From Brevundimonas sp. UBA4553 (lineage in GTDB: Bacteria; Pseudomonadota; Alphaproteobacteria; Caulobacterales; Caulobacteraceae), in the NCBI RefSeq assembly GCF_002387245.1, contig NZ_DGLD01000004.1, positions 1-64,000 of the forward strand: DNA of 64,000 nt. The letters run 5' to 3'. A program made the translations under genes and the position numbers. Below are positions 8,739 through 16,549 of this stretch, one piece after another. The number at the start of each line of letters is the position of its first letter. Positions within the stretch are counted from its first letter, which is position 1. The notes beneath the pieces were generated by a model, which had not been told where the DNA came from, ran no database searches, and saw only the letters and a list, made by a program, of their open reading frames with translations.

Positions 8739-10310
8739 ATGGACCAGGCTATGGACGCCGTCTCTGGCGGGAGCGTCGTCACTTTGGTGCGCGGCGCGCG
8801 TCGCTACGGATTGTCGAAATCGAAGATCGCGGCCTTCGAGCAGTGTCCGCGTAAGCTCTGGCTGTCGAAGCACAGGCCGGAGGCGGCCCTGGTCGACGAC
8901 GGGGCTGAAGCGCGATTTGCGACCGGCCATGAAGTCGGCGAAATCGCCTGCGGCCTGTGGCCTACGGGCGTGATGGTCGAGGCCGAACCTGATCTGGCCG
9001 CGGCGGTGGCGCGCACGCGCACCCTCATCGATGAGGGCTGGTCCGAGCCTATTTTCGAGGCGACATTTGAGCACGACGGCGTCCTGGTTCGGGTCGACGT
9101 GCTGTTGCCTATGCGGGACGGATGGGCGATCGCCGAGGTGAAGAGTTCGGCGGGGGTGAAGGACTATCATCTCGGGGACCTGGCCACCCAGGCGTGGGTG
9201 GTGGCCCGGTCGGGGACGCCTGTGTCGTCGGCCTGCATCCGCCATATCGACAGCAGCTTCCGGCTTCAGCGCGAGGGGGACTACGCGGGTCTTTTCCGGG
9301 ATGCGGAATGCCTGGACCTCTTGGCCGATCTGATCGCGGATCGCGAGGCGATCGTCGCTAGAGCCCGGGCCGTTCTCGCCGGCGATGAGCCCGATGTCAG
9401 TACTGGCGAACATTGCGCCCGTCCGTTCGCTTGCGAGTTTTCGAGCTATTGCGCCCGCCATGATCCTCCCGACCCCGATTGGCCCATCAGCCTGCTGCCG
9501 CGGACTGGAAGGGCCATCGCCGCGCGTTGGGCCGAGGAGGGCCTGTTCGACCTGAATGATCTCAAGCCGGGCGTCCTGGCCAATGCGGTGCATGAACGCG
9601 TGCGCGAAGCGACTGTGACGGGAGAGGCCTATCTGGATCGCCAAGGGGCGATCGAGGCGACGAAGGGGTGGGCCTGGCCGCGCGCCTATCTTGATTTCGA
9701 GACCATTGGACCGGCCGCGCCGCGGTGGGTCGGTTGCAGACCGTTTCAGCAGATTCCGTTTCAGTTCTCGTGCCACATCGAGGCCGAAGGCGGCGAGATT
9801 ATTCACACGGGCTTCCTGTCGATCGACGGCGGAGATCCGCGGCGCGCCTGCGCCGAGGCCCTGGTCGCTCAGTTGGGCGCCGAGCGCTGCGGCGCGATCA
9901 TCGCCTACAACGCCGCGTTCGAAAGACGCTGCGTTCGCGACCTGGCCGAGGCCTTCCCGGATCTGGCGCAGGCTCTGATCGAGATCGAGGCCAGGATCGT
10001 GGATCTGCTGCCGGTAACGCGCGAGGTCTATTATCACCGCGACCAGAGGGGGAGTTGGTCGATCAAGGCGGTCCTGCCCACGATCGCGCCTGATCTCGCC
10101 TATGACGATCTGGAGGTGAAGGACGGCGGCGCGGCCCAGCAGGCCTGGTTCGAGGCGGCCAGGGCCGAGACGAGCAATACGCGCCGGGACCAACTCAAGG
10201 CGGGGCTGGAGACCTATTGCGAGCGCGACACCGAGGCGATGATCGTCTTGCTGCGGCGACTGACCGGCGCCGGGCGGGTCGACGGGCCGGGGGTGGGGGC
10301 GAGGCCATGA
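8739..10310 (+). CDS. DUF2779-type protein: Cas4-like nuclease fused to DEDD exonuclease-like domain
   Basis: A 523-residue protein starting at ATG 8739 with GGGAGG 8 bp upstream. The N-terminal half is a Cas4/RecB-like PD-(D/E)XK nuclease: FEQCPRKLWL (C36), D120, EVK (E133-K135), and a cysteine cluster C226, C232, C238, which together with C36 could hold a 4Fe-4S cluster as in Cas4/AddB. The C-terminal half has LDFET (D319, E321), YNAAFERR and YCERDTEAM, the three acidic motifs of a DnaQ/RNase H-like 3'-5' exonuclease. It is therefore a putative DNA-processing enzyme. No cas genes or CRISPR arrays are near, so it is not part of a CRISPR system here. Confidence 0.8.
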   Translation: MDQAMDAVSGGSVVTLVRGARRYGLSKSKIAAFEQCPRKLWLSKHRPEAALVDDGAEARFATGHEVGEIACGLWPTGVMVEAEPDLAAAVARTRTLIDEGWSEPIFEATFEHDGVLVRVDVLLPMRDGWAIAEVKSSAGVKDYHLGDLATQAWVVARSGTPVSSACIRHIDSSFRLQREGDYAGLFRDAECLDLLADLIADREAIVARARAVLAGDEPDVSTGEHCARPFACEFSSYCARHDPPDPDWPISLLPRTGRAIAARWAEEGLFDLNDLKPGVLANAVHERVREATVTGEAYLDRQGAIEATKGWAWPRAYLDFETIGPAAPRWVGCRPFQQIPFQFSCHIEAEGGEIIHTGFLSIDGGDPRRACAEALVAQLGAERCGAIIAYNAAFERRCVRDLAEAFPDLAQALIEIEARIVDLLPVTREVYYHRDQRGSWSIKAVLPTIAPDLAYDDLEVKDGGAAQQAWFEAARAETSNTRRDQLKAGLETYCERDTEAMIVLLRRLTGAGRVDGPGVGARP

Positions 10311-10392
10311 TCGGTGAGGGGTGTTACTGACAAGGCTTGCCACTCTCAGCAGTGCTATGGCACAGCGATCATTGCTACTTCGGGGGCTAAAA

Positions 10393-11331
10393 ATGACAAT
10401 CTATCATAAGGTTTGCGTCGCATCCGCGGCGCTGGCCTTGACGGTCGGCGCAACCTGGGCGCCGCCCGCCTTGGCGACCGACATGTCGGCGCAACAGGCT
10501 GAGACCGTCCAGCGTGCGGGTCTGAAACGGCGCGTGGCCGTCGGGCGCTTCACCAACAGCACGCCTTACGGCCGCCTGCTGCAATCGCCGGGTCAGGCGG
10601 ATCCGATCGCGACCCAGGCCAGCGACATGCTGGTCAACGCCCTGACGTCCTCGCAGCACTTCTTCGTCTTCGAACGGGCGGATCTGACGGCGCTGAACGC
10701 CGAGCGCCTGATTTCGGAGGCGACGGCCCAGAATCTCGTGGGCGTCGACGCCCTTCTATTGGGTTCGATCACGCAGCTGGGCCGACGCAACGAGGGCAAG
10801 CAGGGCTTCTTGAACTCCCAGCGTCGCCAGGCGGTCAACGCCACGGTCGAGATCCGTCTCGTCGATGTGCGCACGGGGCGGGTCTTCTTCTCGACCTCGG
10901 GTTCGGGGGAGGCCACGACCGAGACGGGTGAAGTCGCTGGTTTCGGCACCCGTGCGGGCTATGACTCGACCTTGAACGATCGCGCCGTGGCCGCCGCCAT
11001 CGCCGACACCATGACCAATGTCATCAATCAGTTGCAGCAGCGGGCCTGGTTCACCGACGTCCTGCGCGTATCGGGCGAGACGGTGTTCGTGAGCGGCGGC
11101 GCTAGCCAGGGTCTGCGCGTCGGTGACCGCTTCCGCGTCGAGACCCCGGGCGAGACCGTGGTCAGCGCCCAATCCGGCCTGCCCATCACCCTGCCTGGGT
11201 CCGTCGTGGCTGAAATCGAACTGACGGGCTTCTTCGGCGACGCCCCGGACGCGGAGGGCTCGACCGCCCGTCTGGTCAGCGGCGCCCTGCCTCAAGACAT
11301 CACTGGCCTGCGGGTCACGGAGATCAAATAG
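10393..11331 (+). CDS. CsgG/HfaB-family exported protein
   Basis: A 312-residue exported protein starting at 10393. It has a signal peptide (VCVASAALALTVGATW, cleavage near ALATD) but no lipobox cysteine at the cleavage site. The CsgG fold is suggested by KRRVAVGRFTNSTPYG, ASDMLVNALTSSQHFFVFERADL, GVDALLLGSIT and VDVRTGRVFFSTSG. The C-terminus (VLRVSGETVFVSGGASQGLRVGDRFRV) resembles the FlgT C-terminal SH3-like domain. It heads a four-gene operon with a PEGA-like lipoprotein, a DUF4810 lipoprotein and a GNA1162 (DUF799) lipoprotein. That grouping is known, but the machine it builds in the envelope is not clear. CsgG relatives form outer-membrane secretion pores. Confidence 0.8.
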   Translation: MTIYHKVCVASAALALTVGATWAPPALATDMSAQQAETVQRAGLKRRVAVGRFTNSTPYGRLLQSPGQADPIATQASDMLVNALTSSQHFFVFERADLTALNAERLISEATAQNLVGVDALLLGSITQLGRRNEGKQGFLNSQRRQAVNATVEIRLVDVRTGRVFFSTSGSGEATTETGEVAGFGTRAGYDSTLNDRAVAAAIADTMTNVINQLQQRAWFTDVLRVSGETVFVSGGASQGLRVGDRFRVETPGETVVSAQSGLPITLPGSVVAEIELTGFFGDAPDAEGSTARLVSGALPQDITGLRVTEIK

Positions 11332-11637
11332 ATGAGACTGAAGACACTGGCCCTCGTTGCGCTATGCGCGGCGATGGCGACGGGCTGCGTGCAGAACTAC
11401 GCCGAACGCGAGGTCGCCCAAGGCGCGGCGGCGGGCGTGCTGGTGGTGACCAACGCCCCGCCCGAGGCGCGCCTCATCGTCGATGGACGCGATCTCGGCG
11501 CCGTGGCCCAGTTCGAGGCGGGCGCGCCCCTGACCACGGGACGTCACGACATAGCCATCGAAAACGGCGGACGTCGCCTGCACGCCCAGGCGGTCTTCGT
11601 GTCCGCCGGCGCGCGCGTCGCGGTGACGGTCCCATGA
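11332..11637 (+). CDS. small PEGA-like lipoprotein
   Basis: A 101-residue protein starting directly after the CsgG-like stop. The N-terminus is a lipoprotein signal with lipobox ATGC (C19). The mature part (GVLVVTNAPPEARLIVDGRDLG...TTGRHDIAIENGGRRLH) reads like a PEGA beta-domain. The stop overlaps the next start (ATGA). It is probably an outer-membrane or periplasmic accessory of the CsgG-like protein. Confidence 0.7.
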   Translation: MRLKTLALVALCAAMATGCVQNYAEREVAQGAAAGVLVVTNAPPEARLIVDGRDLGAVAQFEAGAPLTTGRHDIAIENGGRRLHAQAVFVSAGARVAVTVP

Positions 11638-11999
11638 GGCGCCTGGTATCGCTCGCGGCCCTTGCCTCCCTCATGGCCGTCGCGGCCTGCGCCCCCACGA
11701 GCCGTTTTGAATGGGGCGCCTATGAGCCGGCCCTCTACGCCTATTCGCAAAGCCCCGAGCGACGCGACGTCTATCAGACGGCGCTGGAACAGGCGATCGA
11801 GCGCGGTCGTGCGCGCGACGCCGTGGCGCCGGGTCTGCTGGCCGAGTTGGGCTATCTCCATCTGGAAGCGGGCGACGCAGCGACGGCGCTGAAGCTGTTC
11901 CAGGAGGAGCGCACGCGCTTCCCGGAGTCGGCCCAGTTCATGGATCGGATCATTCAGAAGATCGACGGCGGGACGGCCGTGGCCGGAGGGGGCAACTGA
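11634..11999 (+). CDS. DUF4810 lipoprotein
   Basis: A 121-residue lipoprotein: hydrophobic leader then AVAAC lipobox (C19). The mature part begins FEWGAYEPALYAYSQSPERRDVYQTALEQ, characteristic of the DUF4810 family that sits between CsgG-like and GNA1162 genes. The C-terminal half looks like a single TPR-type helical hairpin (GYLHLEAGDAATALKLFQEERTRFPES). The start overlaps the preceding stop by 4 bp, and its TGA shares its final A with the ATG of the next gene. Confidence 0.75.
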   Translation: MRRLVSLAALASLMAVAACAPTSRFEWGAYEPALYAYSQSPERRDVYQTALEQAIERGRARDAVAPGLLAELGYLHLEAGDAATALKLFQEERTRFPESAQFMDRIIQKIDGGTAVAGGGN

Positions 12000-12679
12000 T
12001 GCGACGTTCAACACTCATCGCCGCAGCGGCGGCCCTGGCCGGCTGCGCTGCGCTTTCCGCCTGCGTCACCGCGCCGACCCCCAAGAGCTATGGGGCTCTG
12101 AGGGCGGCCAATCCTCGCAGCGTTCTGGTCGTGCCGGCGCTCAACTCCACAGTGAATGTTGATGCGGCCGATTATTTCGTCTCGACGATTTCTCGTCCGG
12201 TGGCTGAGCGCGGCTACTATGTCTTCCCCGCCCACATGGTGAAACGCCTTCTGGACGACGAAGGCCTGTCTGACGCCGGCTTGGTGCACCAGGCTGACGC
12301 CTCTCAGTTCGGAGGCCTGTTCGGCTGCGATACGGTGATGTTCGTGGAGATCCAGAAGTGGGAGTCTCAATATATCGTCATTTCGACCTCCACTAATGTG
12401 GAGTTCGACTATACGCTGAAGAGCTGCCGCACGGGCGAAACCTTGTGGTCTAACAGCCAGGCTCTGTCTTACAGTCCTCAGGCGTCGAGTTCGGGCAATC
12501 CGCTTGCTGATCTGCTGGTCCAGGCGATCGCTGCGGCGGTCGAAAAGGCCAAGCCCAACTATATTCCTCTGACCCAGCAGGCCAACCTCTTGGCCACCCA
12601 CGTGGCGGGGCAGGGCTTGCCGGCGGGGCCCTATCTACCGGCCCAGCATCAGGCCGATCAAAAGACCTTCCCCAACTAA
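11999..12679 (+). CDS. GNA1162 (DUF799) family lipoprotein
   Basis: A 226-residue lipoprotein, last gene of the CsgG operon. The leader ends with an ALSAC lipobox. The family is recognised from SVLVVPALNSTVNVDAADYF, the segment AERGYYVFPAHMVKRLL and the late YVVISTSTNVEFDY-like strand (here YIVISTSTNVEFDYTL). GNA1162 proteins are outer-membrane-associated antigens of unknown function, with a TolB-like fold. A rho-independent-like hairpin follows at 12689-12712. Confidence 0.8.
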   Translation: MRRSTLIAAAAALAGCAALSACVTAPTPKSYGALRAANPRSVLVVPALNSTVNVDAADYFVSTISRPVAERGYYVFPAHMVKRLLDDEGLSDAGLVHQADASQFGGLFGCDTVMFVEIQKWESQYIVISTSTNVEFDYTLKSCRTGETLWSNSQALSYSPQASSSGNPLADLLVQAIAAAVEKAKPNYIPLTQQANLLATHVAGQGLPAGPYLPAQHQADQKTFPN

Positions 12680-12688
12680 GGAAGGGCA

Positions 12689-12712
12689 GGGCCGATCCAT
12701 GCGGATCGGCCC
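12689..12712 (+). terminator. terminator of CsgG-like operon
   Basis: GGGCCGATCC-atgc-GGATCGGCCC is a perfect 10-bp stem starting 10 bp after the stop of the GNA1162 gene, followed by gctcgttt. The T-run is short but the position is right. Confidence 0.7.
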
Positions 12713-12960
12713 GCTCGTTTCAACCTTGATTTCGCCTGCGTGGGGCTGGGGCGACTGAGTTCGCCGTGTCTGGCTGCCGGCTTTAGGCGACGTCTAAGCC
12801 AGGCTGGAGGAGAGCGTGATGAGGCCAGCATGCGTCTGCGCGCGGCTGAGCCTTTAGCGCCAGAGCGTGTCCAACGGCGTCTCGTCGATTTCATTGTCTT
12901 CAGGCGTTGGTGACCGCCACAGCCTGGATCGCCGTCTTCGGCCGCCGATAGGATAGAGGC

Positions 12961-13686
12961 ATGCAGTTTTGGACAGCGACGTCCCGTAGGTCTGGGACGG
13001 GATACGTGATTTCCCATATAATTGCCGTTGCGGCCTTAGTTCTTGCGGCGTGCGGGGCCAGTCCTGCGCTCACGTCGAGCGACTCGGCGCCGATGGTTGT
13101 CGATGGCGACACCCTGACGATCGATGGCGAGAGGATCAGGCTCTGGGGCGTGGATGCGCCCGAACAGGACCAAACCTGTCGTCGCCACGGTCAGGATTAT
13201 CGCTGCGGCGAGGTCGCCAGTCAGGCGCTGCGCGAATGGATCGGCCAGAGCGCGGTTTCCTGCGTTGAGGTCGAGAAGGATCAATACGGCCGCAGCGTCG
13301 CCCGGTGCGCCGTTGACGGTCAGGACATCGGCGCTTGGATGGTGTCGCAGGGTCTGGCTCTGGATTATCGGCGCTATAGCGCCGGGGTCTACGCCCGGGA
13401 TGAGGCGTCGGCGCGAGCGGCCGCGAGGGGCCTGCATGCTGGGACGTTCGAGCCGGCGTGGGCGTGGCGAGCGGCGCGCCGGAATGACCGTCCAGAACAG
13501 GCGCCGCCCCAACCGGCTTGCGCTATTAAGGGCAATATCAACGCGAAGGGCGCGCGCTACTATCATGCGCCGGGCATGCGGTCTTACGCCCGCACGCGGA
13601 TCGACGAGACGGCCGGCGAGCGCTGGTTTTGTTCGGAAGCCGAGGCCCGGGCGGCGGGGTGGGTTTCAGCGCCGGGTCGTTCCTAA
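12961..13686 (+). CDS. thermonuclease (SNase-like) family lipoprotein
   Basis: A 241-residue staphylococcal-nuclease-fold protein. A lipoprotein leader ends VLAAC; a GTG at 13006 with GGGACGGGA upstream would give a tighter leader and is a plausible alternative start. The SNase domain shows VVDGDTLTI and GERIRLWGVDAPE (active-site Asp/Arg region), then YGRSVARC. The C-terminal extension CAIKGNINAKGARYYH...GERWFCSEAEARAAGW is a small Cys-containing module common at the end of alphaproteobacterial SNase proteins. Likely a periplasmic nuclease. Confidence 0.8.
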   Translation: MQFWTATSRRSGTGYVISHIIAVAALVLAACGASPALTSSDSAPMVVDGDTLTIDGERIRLWGVDAPEQDQTCRRHGQDYRCGEVASQALREWIGQSAVSCVEVEKDQYGRSVARCAVDGQDIGAWMVSQGLALDYRRYSAGVYARDEASARAAARGLHAGTFEPAWAWRAARRNDRPEQAPPQPACAIKGNINAKGARYYHAPGMRSYARTRIDETAGERWFCSEAEARAAGWVSAPGRS

Positions 13687-13740
13687 TCCTTCTTCTCGGG
13701 CGACTGTGCACGGGGCCATGGGGGCCCGCAAAGGTGGGGC

Positions 13741-13772
13741 AAAAAGAAACTCCGACGCTGGGACGTCGGAGT
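13741..13772 (-). terminator. terminator of gene 13828-14496
   Basis: On the minus strand AACTCCGAC-(7 nt)-GTCGGAGTT is followed by TCTTTTTG, a good rho-independent terminator about 55 bp past the stop of the exported helical protein. Confidence 0.7.
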
Positions 13773-13827
13773 TGATGCAGGGCGAATGCGCGCCGGACGA
13801 CCCGGCGTCTGTTTTTGAGGTGATCGT

Positions 13828-14496
13828 TTAGAGATCGACGGGTCGGGCGCTGGACGCGGTGGCGTCGGCGGGGACTTGGACGCCGCCGCGGCTGAGCAGG
13901 GTGCGCATGGGGCCGACCATCGAGCGCGTGGCTTGGACCTGGTCGCCCAGCAGGCCGGCGGCGGCGCGCAGGCTGCCCAGCTTGGTAAGCTGCATGGGGT
14001 TGGACTGCAGGCCGCTGATCAGGCTTGGCGCCTGCTGACCCAGAGCGACGTTGCGCATCATGCCGATGGTGAAGTTGTAGGCGGCGTTGACCATCAAGGC
14101 GCGCTGTTGGGCGTTGGCCGCGTCGTACTTTGCCTGCCAGGCCGCCGCATCGGCGGCATTGGCGTTGACGGTGGCGACATCCGCCTCGAACTCGGCCTTG
14201 TGAGCTTGGAGGTCACGCGGTGACGACGCCCCCTCGATGGCCGTGATGCGGGCCTTGATGGCGTCACGGTCGGCGTCTTGCGATGCGGCGGCGGCCAGAA
14301 GCGCCGCGGAGGTCATGACCAGCTTGGTGGTCTCGATCGTCTCGCTCAGAAAGGCGTCCGGGTCGCCGGCCGAGGCACTCGCGCCGCCGGGCGCGAGCTT
14401 GCGCAGTGCGCCCAGTTGGGCGTGGGCCGAAGAGGCGACGCCGGAGGCCGCAAGGGTGGCGGCCACAGCGACGGCCAGGAGGGACGAGGTCTTCAT
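13828..14496 (-). CDS. exported hypothetical protein, helical
   Basis: A 222-residue protein with a clear signal peptide (MKTSSLLAVAVAATLAASG...AHA). ATG 14496 is chosen for the GGAG 6 bp upstream. The mature part is Ala-rich and helical, with KAEFEADVATVNANAADAAAWQAKY and a hydrophobic stretch near AAYNFTIGMM. Not recognised. It follows the 675-residue exported protein at 14522 with only 25 bp between them and ends at a good terminator, so it is likely the last gene of the 18.6-13.8 kb minus-strand operon. Confidence 0.6.
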   Translation of the reverse strand: MKTSSLLAVAVAATLAASGVASSAHAQLGALRKLAPGGASASAGDPDAFLSETIETTKLVMTSAALLAAAASQDADRDAIKARITAIEGASSPRDLQAHKAEFEADVATVNANAADAAAWQAKYDAANAQQRALMVNAAYNFTIGMMRNVALGQQAPSLISGLQSNPMQLTKLGSLRAAAGLLGDQVQATRSMVGPMRTLLSRGGVQVPADATASSARPVDL

Positions 14497-14521
14497 GGAA
14501 GGCTCCAAGTGAGGTTTGGGT

Positions 14522-16549
14522 TTAGGGGGCGGGGGTCAGGGCCTTGGCCGCGCGCAGGGCGAGGTCCGAGGCGAAGTCGGCCAGATCGACCTGCACTGAT
14601 GAATTATGATGTTGGGCGTCAGCGTCTGCAGGCACAGCGGTGGCCGTGAGCGTCTGCTGCAGGCCTTGGGCGCCGACCCTTTGATCGTTCCGCTTCAGAA
14701 CATAGCCGACCGTCAGGTCATAGGTGTTCTGGACGAAGCTCTGACCCGAGCGCTTCTGCCCAGTCTGCGTCAGATTGTGAACCGCTTCGAAGCAGAGGTC
14801 GGCGGGGCGAGCCGTCAGAGCCTTGACCTCGCGGTAGTCCGGAGAGAGCGACGCGAGCGCCAGAGGCGCAGCTTCCTCGGCGAAGCGCGACGCCTGGACC
14901 GCGCCGGGGAAGCCCGCGGCGAAGCGATTGAAGCTGAGGGCCTGGAACAGAGGCTGTTCCGCGCCGCGAAAGGCGACGGCGGTCGCGCAGGGGGCGTAGC
15001 GGAAACGCGATGCGGATAGCGAGCCGACCGTGTCCTGAACGACTTGATCGCCTCGGCGCACCCGGGCGACCTCGACGCCGGATTGTCGCGCCTTGGCGAC
15101 GCCGTCGCCGAATTCGACGACTTCCAACGCCGCCACCGGCGCCCAGACCTCGCCCTGAACGCCGGAGACCCGGCCGATGGCGCGCACGACGTGGGCGTTC
15201 TGGCCCAGACCGAGGGCGCCGGCCGGGTCGGTGATCACGACCTCGCCGTCGTCGGCCGAAGCGACCGCCAGTCGTACGCGAGACGGCGTGAAGCCGGCTT
15301 TGAGGACCTGAGCGGCCTGTCGCATGGCGTTGCGGACGGCCACATCCCGGCGCTGAGCGGTCGACGGCGCCATGCCGTCGGTGATCTCGTCGATCTGCTG
15401 GTCCTTGCCTTCGACGGCGAAGACCACGCGGCCGTCATGATCAATCACCTCGAGGAAAACCCGGGCGTCTTGAACGCGGCGCTCGACGCTGGGCACATTG
15501 GTGGGCGCTTGCAAAGGCTCTAGCGGTGCGACGGTGAGGCGCAGAAAGTAGTCGGGCAGGGCCGGCGGACGGCTTTCGACGCCCGCGGCGGTCAGCTGCG
15601 GCGCGCGGATGGCGGACGCCGCGGGATTGATCGGCATGAGGGCGAAGCCGCCGGCGGCGGCCAAGGCTTCTTCCATGATGGCGGCGGCGTAACCGGGCGG
15701 AACGTCGGGCGCGGTGTCCGCCACCACCACCAGCAGGGAGGGACGGGTCAGGGCATCGAGGGGTTGGGCCACATAGCGCGACAGGCTCTGCCCCACGCTG
15801 AGCGTATCCAGAACCGGGGCCACCAGGGCGTAGTGGGCGTCGGCGAAGACCACGCGGGCGTCGGCGCCGATCTGGTCGCCCGGCCGCAAGCCCTTCTGCA
15901 GGCCGGCGTCGACGATATAGAGGTCGCCGTTACGACCGCGGACCTGGGCCGTGACCGTGTTCGGCTGGAAGCGGGCCTTGGCCTCATCGACGAGGCGGAC
16001 CAGGGCGGCGTCGAAATGCTGGTCGAACTGAGCCGCCGCTTCCGCCTGATAGGTGTTGCGCCCCATCAGGCCCTGGACGTTGGTCGAGACCGTATGGGCG
16101 AACATGACCTCGCCGGTCAGGACATTGGTCATCAGCAGGGTCGCCGTGATGGGCATATGGGCCTCGACCACGCTGGGACGCGGCACGGTCCATAGATCGG
16201 CGCGCGACACATGCAGGGAGGCGACCAGGGTGCGCGACATGAGGGTCTCGCGCGTCATCCCTGAAGGCGGCGGGGTCGAGAGGTCGCGCGCCACCTGGTC
16301 CTCGCCGAAGCGGTCGGCGATCAGGGCGTCGAAGCGCTGGCCCCAGTACTGGCGCCGGTCGATCGGCGCGAGCTTGTCGCACAGAGCCGGTGAAATCAGA
16401 TTGTCCGTTCGGCCCGAGGTTCCGCAGGCGGAGTCCTCGGGCCCGAACAGACCTGGGATCGGGTGAAGGCGAAGACCGCTCTCGCCGGCCGACGCGACGG
16501 TCGGCGCGGCGACGGCTGCGGCCAGGAGCCAAGACGCGAGGCGCGACAT
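14522..16549 (-). CDS. large exported protein with FlgT-like domains
   Basis: A 675-residue exported protein; the ATG (16549) shares its A with the stop of the upstream gene. Signal peptide MSRLASWLLAAAVAAPTVASA. Near residue 210 it reads VTAQVRGRNGDLYIVDAGLQKGLRPGDQ, the pattern of the FlgT C-terminal/SH3-like domain. A related pattern recurs later (DGEVVITDPAGALGLGQNAHVVRAIG). The remainder is not recognised. The resemblance to FlgT and to the CsgG-like protein at 10.4 kb suggests an envelope assembly factor, but no family is assigned. It is translationally coupled to the Ser-rich protein upstream. Confidence 0.6.
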   Translation of the reverse strand: MSRLASWLLAAAVAAPTVASAGESGLRLHPIPGLFGPEDSACGTSGRTDNLISPALCDKLAPIDRRQYWGQRFDALIADRFGEDQVARDLSTPPPSGMTRETLMSRTLVASLHVSRADLWTVPRPSVVEAHMPITATLLMTNVLTGEVMFAHTVSTNVQGLMGRNTYQAEAAAQFDQHFDAALVRLVDEAKARFQPNTVTAQVRGRNGDLYIVDAGLQKGLRPGDQIGADARVVFADAHYALVAPVLDTLSVGQSLSRYVAQPLDALTRPSLLVVVADTAPDVPPGYAAAIMEEALAAAGGFALMPINPAASAIRAPQLTAAGVESRPPALPDYFLRLTVAPLEPLQAPTNVPSVERRVQDARVFLEVIDHDGRVVFAVEGKDQQIDEITDGMAPSTAQRRDVAVRNAMRQAAQVLKAGFTPSRVRLAVASADDGEVVITDPAGALGLGQNAHVVRAIGRVSGVQGEVWAPVAALEVVEFGDGVAKARQSGVEVARVRRGDQVVQDTVGSLSASRFRYAPCATAVAFRGAEQPLFQALSFNRFAAGFPGAVQASRFAEEAAPLALASLSPDYREVKALTARPADLCFEAVHNLTQTGQKRSGQSFVQNTYDLTVGYVLKRNDQRVGAQGLQQTLTATAVPADADAQHHNSSVQVDLADFASDLALRAAKALTPAP

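Noticed and set aside
8739..10310. CRISPR association suggested by Cas4-like domain
   Set aside because: No repeat-spacer array and no other cas genes anywhere in the window.
8649..10343. Minus-strand frame of 564 codons opposite the Cas4-like gene
   Set aside because: Shadow of a gene with clear catalytic motifs.
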